From JBQTHI01 sp052390035 (lineage in GTDB: Bacteria > Actinomycetota > Acidimicrobiia > Spongiisociales > ZC4RG35), in assembly GCA_052390035.1 (NCBI GenBank), contig JBQTHI010000004.1, positions 1 to 10,386 on the forward strand: DNA of 10,386 bases, written 5' to 3'. The position numbers were made by a program, and so were the translations under genes. The notes beneath the pieces are model-generated. The model did no database searches and had not been told where the DNA came from. It saw nothing but the letters and a program-made list of their open reading frames with translations. Shown here piece after piece: positions 7,288 to 10,386 of the stretch (position 1 is its first letter; each line of letters opens with the position of its first letter).

Positions 7288-8316
7288 ATGCTGGCCTGCC
7301 AACTGATAGGTGTGGGCTTGGGCCGTCGAACCAATCTCGCCTTGCTGATCCTGCTACCCGGGGCGGTCCTCACCGGTCTGTTCGCCAACACGATCGGCCT
7401 CGACTGGGGGCTTGACCCGGCGATGATCCACGGTGCCGTCGCCCTGGCCATTCTCCTGCTGGCGCCGTGGAAATCGATTGTGGTGCGCCGTGGCCTCGCC
7501 AGGCCCAAGCGACGGCCAACACATTTCCAATCAGTGGCCCTGCTCGCGCTGGTTCTCATCGCCCTTACCACGGGTTTGCTCCACTCGACCGGTCTCACCG
7601 ACCACATAGGTTTCCTCACCGTGATGCAGGTCCACATCGGGGCCGCCCTGCTGGCCCTGCCGTTGGCCTACAGCCACTATCGACGCCATCAGGTGCGCCT
7701 GAGATCGACCGATCTGGGACGCCGAGCCTTCGTTCGCACCGCCGGGCTCGCTGCCTCGGCGGCGGTGATGTGGGCCGGGTGGGAAGGAGTCGCCAGGGCG
7801 ACTCGCCTACCAGGAGCGAATCGTCGTTTCACCGGTTCACATGAGCGGGGTTCTCATCGACCGGAGGTGATGCCGGTCACCTCCTGGCTGGACGACCGCG
7901 TGCCCGTGGTCGATTCCGCGCAATGGAGTCTGTCCTTGGCGGGCAGGAGCTTGAGCCTCGATGAACTGAACGCCCTCCCCCACGAGAGGATCGGGGCTGT
8001 GCTCGACTGCACCAGCGGTTGGTACGCGGATCAGGACTGGTCGGGAGTCCGCCTCGACCGGTTGATCGATGCCGGCGAGCGGCGCAGCCTTGAGGTGCGA
8101 TCGCTGACCGGGTATTCGCGGCGTTTCCCCACCCGTGACCTCGACCGGGTGTGGCTCGTCACCGCGGTGGGTGGAAAGCCGCTGTCCCCGGGCCACGGAT
8201 ACCCCGCCAGGGTGGTGGCACCCGACCGGCGTGGCTTCTGGTGGGTCAAATGGGTCGACTCGATCGAGTTGTCGGATCGGCCCTGGTGGCTGCAGCTTCC
8301 GTTCCCCGCCACCTGA
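7288..8316 (+). CDS. membrane molybdopterin-dependent oxidoreductase: cytochrome-b-like helices, internal Tat motif, sulfite-oxidase-fold domain
   Basis: Predicted membrane enzyme of about 342 residues with a molybdenum-cofactor domain outside the membrane. Four hydrophobic helices lie at roughly 15-35, 46-62, 80-98 and 108-128, with His48, His116 and His130 as possible haem ligands. A twin-arginine motif RRAFVRT (145-151) then precedes a fifth helix (about 152-168). The sulfite-oxidase/YedY-type domain follows: TGSHERGS, MPVTSWLDDRVPVVD, then Cys241 in VLDCTSGWYA as the molybdenum ligand, WSGVRL, and HGYPARVVAPDRRGFWWVKWV. Five-helix molybdoproteins that use both Sec and Tat are known in actinobacteria, and this one fits. 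The start is uncertain: ATG 7288 lacks a good RBS, a TTG at 7318 has AGGTG 5 nt upstream, and TTG 7279 is in frame. The physiological substrate is unknown. Confidence 0.85.
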   Translation: MLACQLIGVGLGRRTNLALLILLPGAVLTGLFANTIGLDWGLDPAMIHGAVALAILLLAPWKSIVVRRGLARPKRRPTHFQSVALLALVLIALTTGLLHSTGLTDHIGFLTVMQVHIGAALLALPLAYSHYRRHQVRLRSTDLGRRAFVRTAGLAASAAVMWAGWEGVARATRLPGANRRFTGSHERGSHRPEVMPVTSWLDDRVPVVDSAQWSLSLAGRSLSLDELNALPHERIGAVLDCTSGWYADQDWSGVRLDRLIDAGERRSLEVRSLTGYSRRFPTRDLDRVWLVTAVGGKPLSPGHGYPARVVAPDRRGFWWVKWVDSIELSDRPWWLQLPFPAT

Positions 8317-8355
8317 CCGATGAGTTTCGATCAGCGCCGGCGTTTCACTATCAAT

Positions 8356-8374
8356 CGGGCTCAACAAGAACCCG
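8356..8374 (+). other. small hairpin in the gap between the molybdoprotein and VOC genes
   Basis: CGGGCTC (8356-8362) can pair with GAACCCG (8368-8374), with one internal mismatch and the loop AACAA. It has no T-tract. It lies 40 nt after the molybdoprotein stop and 6 nt before the ribosome-binding site of the VOC gene. It could be a weak terminator or a leader structure. The rest of the 76-bp gap shows no clear promoter. Confidence 0.2.
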
Positions 8375-8380
8375 CATAGC

Positions 8381-8386
8381 AGGAGG
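8381..8386 (+). promoter_or_regulatory. strong ribosome-binding site that fixes a GTG start
   Basis: AGGAGG is a perfect Shine-Dalgarno, 6 nt before the GTG at 8393 and 12 nt before the in-frame ATG at 8399. The spacing favours the GTG as the real start of the VOC gene. Confidence 0.75.
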
Positions 8387-8392
8387 AACACA

Positions 8393-8809
8393 GTGGATAT
8401 GAAGCTTGAATTGGTTTTGATTCCGGTGGCCGACGTGGATCGCGCCAAAGACTTCTATACCGAGAAGGCCGGCTTCGTCCTTGACGTCGACCACCAGCCC
8501 AACGAACACTTTCGGGTGGTGCAGATGACCCCGCCGGGCTCGGCCTGTTCAATCACCATCGGAATCGGGATCACCGACGCGACTCCCGGTTCCTACCGCG
8601 GCACCCATCTGGTGGTCAGCGACATCGAAGCCGCCCGCGCCGAGCTGGTCGAACGGGGGGTGGAGGTAAGCGATGTGCGTCATATGACCCCGGAGGGCTG
8701 GAAGTCAGGTCCCGATCCGGAGCACCGTGACTATGGCTCGTTCGCCGATTTCAGTGATCCCGACAAGAACACCTGGGTCCTGCAGGAAGTTGGGCACCTC
8801 GCCCGCTGA
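8393..8809 (+). CDS. VOC-superfamily (glyoxalase/bleomycin-resistance fold) protein
   Basis: Small cytosolic protein of 138 residues with the paired beta-alpha-beta-beta-beta units of the vicinal oxygen chelate fold. The first unit shows LIPVADVDRAKDFYTEKAGFVLDVD. The second starts at THLVVSDIEAARAELVERGVEVSDV and ends with GSFADFSDPDKNTWVLQE. The possible metal-site residues are the His of THLVV and the Glu of VLQE. The usual first-strand His is replaced by Pro/Val (LIPV), so a metal-dependent catalytic role is not assured. It may be a dioxygenase or isomerase relative, or a ligand-binding or resistance protein. Its stop is one base from the ATG of the sigma factor, so the two are co-transcribed and probably translationally coupled; it may be part of the response that sigma controls. 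Confidence 0.85.
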   Translation: MDMKLELVLIPVADVDRAKDFYTEKAGFVLDVDHQPNEHFRVVQMTPPGSACSITIGIGITDATPGSYRGTHLVVSDIEAARAELVERGVEVSDVRHMTPEGWKSGPDPEHRDYGSFADFSDPDKNTWVLQEVGHLAR

Positions 8810-8810
8810 A

Positions 8811-9773
8811 ATGGTCACCGCCGCTCCCCTCAGCGTCGATCGGGCCGACTTCTCGGCCTTGGCCGAGCGCCACCGGCGGGAGATACACGTCCACTGCTAC
8901 CGGATGCTCGCCTCGTTCGACGACGCCGAAGACGCCGTGCAAGAAACCTTCCTACGTGCTTGGCGCAGCCGCGACAGCTTCGAAGGCGAGACGCTCTTCC
9001 GGGCATGGCTGTACAGGATCGCCACCAATGTTTGCCTTGACACCATCAGGCGTCGTTCTCGCCGGTTGACTGCCTTGCACTCGTTCGCCGAGGTTCCCTG
9101 GCTGCAGCCGTACCCGGACGAGCTGCTGGATGAGGTCACGAAGGAGGGCTGTCATCCCGAGTCGATCGCCGTCGATCGAGAGACGATTGAACTCACCTTT
9201 CTCGCTGCGCTGCAGGTGCTGCCCCCACGTCAGCGGGCGGTCTTTATCGCCCGGGATGTGCTCGATTGGTCGGCGGCCGAAACGGCGTTGCTGCTCGACA
9301 CGAGCGTGGCCGGGGTGAACAGTGCCTTGCAAAGGGCAAGGGCAACGATGCGTGATCGTCTCAGTCCCGAGCGCAGCACATGGTCGGCGGGAGAGCCGAG
9401 CGCCGAGGAGCGGGATCTGCTCGAACGATTCATCGATGCTCACGAGCGGATGGACGCCGCAGCTGCGGTGGCGATCTCAGCCACCGACATCCGGGTCACG
9501 ATGCCGCCCGACCAGATGTGCTTCGACGGGCTCGACTCGATACAGCCGCTGCTCGAGCGGGCATTCGGTCCCGATCGGGACGGAGACTGGCGCCTGGTTC
9601 CGACCTGGGCCAACCGGATGCCCACCGCCGCCAGCTACCTCCGCCGACCTGGCGACACCGAGTTCCGCGCCTTCAAGTTCGACGTGTTGCGGATAGAAAC
9701 CGGCCGTATCGCCGAGATCACCACCTTCGGCGCAGGGTTGTTCCCGGTCTTCGGCCTCGCCCCGACGCTGTGA
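8811..9773 (+). CDS. ECF sigma factor with fused C-terminal SnoaL-like domain (SigG-like)
   Basis: RNA polymerase sigma factor of 320 residues that would direct transcription of a stress or detoxification regulon. Sigma region 2 (about 13-82) reads HCYRMLASFDDAEDAVQETFLRAW and FRAWLYRIATNVCLDTIRRR. A linker with WLQPYPDELLD (97-107) is typical of the SigG-like, SnoaL-extended group. Region 4 (about 126-178) contains LQVLPPRQRAVFIARDVLDWSAAETA and VAGVNSALQRAR, a helix-turn-helix. Residues about 200-320 form the SnoaL/NTF2-like extension (ERFIDAHERMD, then FKFDVLRIETGRIAEITTF). In such sigmas the extension often replaces a separate anti-sigma factor, and none is seen nearby. Longer in-frame starts exist upstream, but ATG 8811 lies one base after the VOC stop and begins at the family's usual N-terminus. 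It has no strong own RBS, consistent with coupling. Confidence 0.9.
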   Translation: MVTAAPLSVDRADFSALAERHRREIHVHCYRMLASFDDAEDAVQETFLRAWRSRDSFEGETLFRAWLYRIATNVCLDTIRRRSRRLTALHSFAEVPWLQPYPDELLDEVTKEGCHPESIAVDRETIELTFLAALQVLPPRQRAVFIARDVLDWSAAETALLLDTSVAGVNSALQRARATMRDRLSPERSTWSAGEPSAEERDLLERFIDAHERMDAAAAVAISATDIRVTMPPDQMCFDGLDSIQPLLERAFGPDRDGDWRLVPTWANRMPTAASYLRRPGDTEFRAFKFDVLRIETGRIAEITTFGAGLFPVFGLAPTL

Positions 9774-9814
9774 ACCTCGCTCGCTACAAGATGGGGCATC
9801 ATCCGGCCTGAGGC

Positions 9815-9833
9815 GCCGAGGACCTCGCTCGGC
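9815..9833 (+). terminator. terminator-like hairpin after the sigma gene
   Basis: GCCGAG (9815-9820) pairs with CTCGGC (9828-9833) around a 7-nt loop. It lies 42 nt after the sigma stop, between it and the convergent minus-strand relic. It has no T-run, so it could serve as a weak or Rho-assisted end, or be chance in GC-rich DNA. Confidence 0.3.
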
Positions 9834-9841
9834 CCTGGGCA

Positions 9842-10206
9842 AGCGAATTTCAGGAAATCGTCCAGCCCGTACTGGTCGCGGACTAAAAGCCACACTTCGG
9901 AGATCTTTCCGTCGCGGGTATGCATAGGCGCAACGGCCTGCCATGAATAGGAACGGCCCGTGCGGTGGTCGTGACGGTGAGGACCTGCACAGCATGATCA
10001 TCGCTGCCGAAGGCGTCGTGGAGCTCGCGGGTTACTGTCGCATCCTCCCCCATCAGCCGACCGAGCTCTTGAAGAAATTCCTCGAGGCCGAGGTGCGGGC
10101 GGAGATGGAGAGCCGACGGTTGGCCCAAGGTTGAAAACCAATGAACAGATCATCCGTGCTTGGGTTCGAGAGAGTGATTCCGGCACATCGCAAACCGGGT
10201 GGTCAT
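9842..10206 (-). pseudogene. decayed SnoaL/NTF2-like protein gene (internal stop plus frameshift)
   Basis: Two minus-strand frames together spell one SnoaL/NTF2-like protein. In the first frame LGLEEFLQELGRLMGED and TRELHDAFGSDDHAVQVLTVT run to about 9963. The reading then fits only after a shift to the next frame, which gives GRSYSWQAVAP followed by RDGKISEVWLLVRDQYGLDDFL, the family's typical C-terminal strands. One missing base near 9961-9966 would join them. Upstream in the first frame there is an ATG at 10206, preceded by AGGAAGG at good spacing, but a TGA at 10150-10152 interrupts it and the expected first helix is not recognisable. The second frame also lacks a stop at the expected end and reads on antisense into the sigma gene. 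Several separate lesions point to a true relic rather than a single sequencing error. The N-terminal 10141-10206 part is the weakest, as it overlaps a competing plus-strand ORF. Confidence 0.6.
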
Positions 10207-10272
10207 AAATTCACCTTCCTCAGCCACGAGATCTTCGACTGGCTCATCAGCGACCGCTACGAGCCCGAATAA
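10141..10272 (+). CDS. short ORF resembling the C-terminal tail of an alpha/beta-hydrolase (possible gene fragment)
   Basis: A 43-residue ORF opens with ATG at 10141 and ends at TAA 10270-10272. Its second half, PGGHKFTFLSHEIFDWLIS, looks like the end of an esterase or peptidase of the alpha/beta-hydrolase fold, where a catalytic His lies in a GGH or GH motif shortly before a final amphipathic helix ending in WL. An in-frame TGA at 10132-10134 closes the frame upstream, so no hydrolase body is attached. Either this is a truncated remnant or the likeness is accidental. The ribosome-binding site (AAGG, 10 nt upstream) is weak. It overlaps the proposed N-terminus of the minus-strand relic, so both cannot be fully right. 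Confidence 0.3.
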   Translation: MNRSSVLGFERVIPAHRKPGGHKFTFLSHEIFDWLISDRYEPE

Positions 10273-10277
10273 GGACC

Positions 10278-10302
10278 GCGCGGAGCTGCGAGGGCTCCGT
10301 GC
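10278..10302. terminator. 9-bp hairpin between convergent gene ends
   Basis: GCGCGGAGC (10278-10286) pairs with GCTCCGTGC (10294-10302), including one G-T wobble, around a 7-nt loop. It lies just after the plus-strand fragment's stop and 15 nt beyond the end of the minus-strand gene at the right edge. That is the right place for a shared terminator. There is no clear T-tract on either side. Confidence 0.4.
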
Positions 10303-10316
10303 TGTCTCGCTTCGTG

Positions 10317-10386
10317 TCAGGCTGACGCCGGTTGGCGAAAGTCGACCACAAGCTCCAGGCCGAGCGCTTCGGCTGCCCGGTGCAAG
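10317..10386 (-). CDS. C-terminal end of a probable XRE-type helix-turn-helix protein (5' part outside the window)
   Basis: Only 22 codons and a TGA stop (10317-10319) are inside the window. The tail reads LHRAAEALGLELVVDF and ends RQPASA. This resembles the end of XRE-family HTH regulators, including many antitoxins, where a helix with L..AAxALG is followed by a strand such as LELVV. If it is an antitoxin, the toxin gene would be a neighbour to the right. The likeness is from a short stretch, so the call is tentative. Confidence 0.4.
   Translation of the reverse strand, partial: LHRAAEALGLELVVDFRQPASA

Noticed and set aside
8727..8810. Longer upstream start for the sigma factor, overlapping the VOC gene
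   Set aside because: The extra residues are the out-of-frame shadow of the VOC C-terminus, and homologous sigma factors begin near the ATG at 8811.
9774..9831. Ten-base direct repeat ACCTCGCTCG at 9774-9783 and 9822-9831
   Set aside because: It is short, GC-rich and has only two copies with no matching element nearby. It is not enough for an attachment site or insertion footprint.
9943..10134. Plus-strand 63-codon open frame
   Set aside because: It is antisense to the SnoaL-like relic, whose motifs are recognisable, and it has no domain-like pattern of its own.
1..10386. Search for tRNA, rRNA, riboswitch, CRISPR repeats, transposase or integrase
   Set aside because: No cloverleaf, regularly spaced repeats, recognisable RNA leader or recombinase motif was seen by eye. 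A covariance-model search would be needed to exclude small RNAs.

Overview
This is a high-GC, densely coded bacterial window (GC looks to be in the low-to-mid 60s percent by eye). Genes overlap by 4 bp and use GTG starts. There are a SigG-like ECF sigma factor with a SnoaL-type tail and a membrane molybdoprotein of the dual Sec/Tat type. Together these point to an actinobacterium, possibly an uncultured Acidimicrobiia-type lineage, but the exact lineage cannot be fixed from this sequence.

Positions 1-7243 (minus strand, read right to left) form one catabolic operon. Its order is a YtcJ-like amidohydrolase, a class III GABA-type aminotransferase, an aldehyde dehydrogenase of the succinate-semialdehyde dehydrogenase type, a C45/acyl-CoA:6-APA acyltransferase-like Ntn amidase, a GNAT acetyltransferase and a PotD-like polyamine-binding lipoprotein that runs off the left edge. 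Three junctions are 4-bp stop/start overlaps. The likely logic is capture of an amine or polyamine-like compound, amide-bond chemistry by the amidohydrolase and/or the C45 enzyme, transamination to an aldehyde, and oxidation to a carboxylic acid such as succinate. The substrate is not known from sequence.

Positions 7288-8316 (plus strand) hold a divergently transcribed membrane molybdopterin oxidoreductase: four cytochrome-b-like helices, an internal twin-arginine motif and a fifth helix, then a sulfite-oxidase-fold domain with its molybdenum-binding cysteine. Positions 8393-9773 (plus) hold a two-gene unit, a VOC/glyoxalase-fold protein and an ECF sigma factor with a fused C-terminal SnoaL-like domain, separated by one base.

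Positions 9774-10386 are a relic zone. A minus-strand SnoaL/NTF2-like gene is broken by an in-frame stop and a frameshift. A short plus-strand ORF resembles an alpha/beta-hydrolase tail. A 9-bp hairpin follows, and the right edge cuts through the C-terminus of a minus-strand gene that resembles an XRE-type HTH protein. No tRNA, rRNA, CRISPR array, insertion sequence or complete mobile element was seen.
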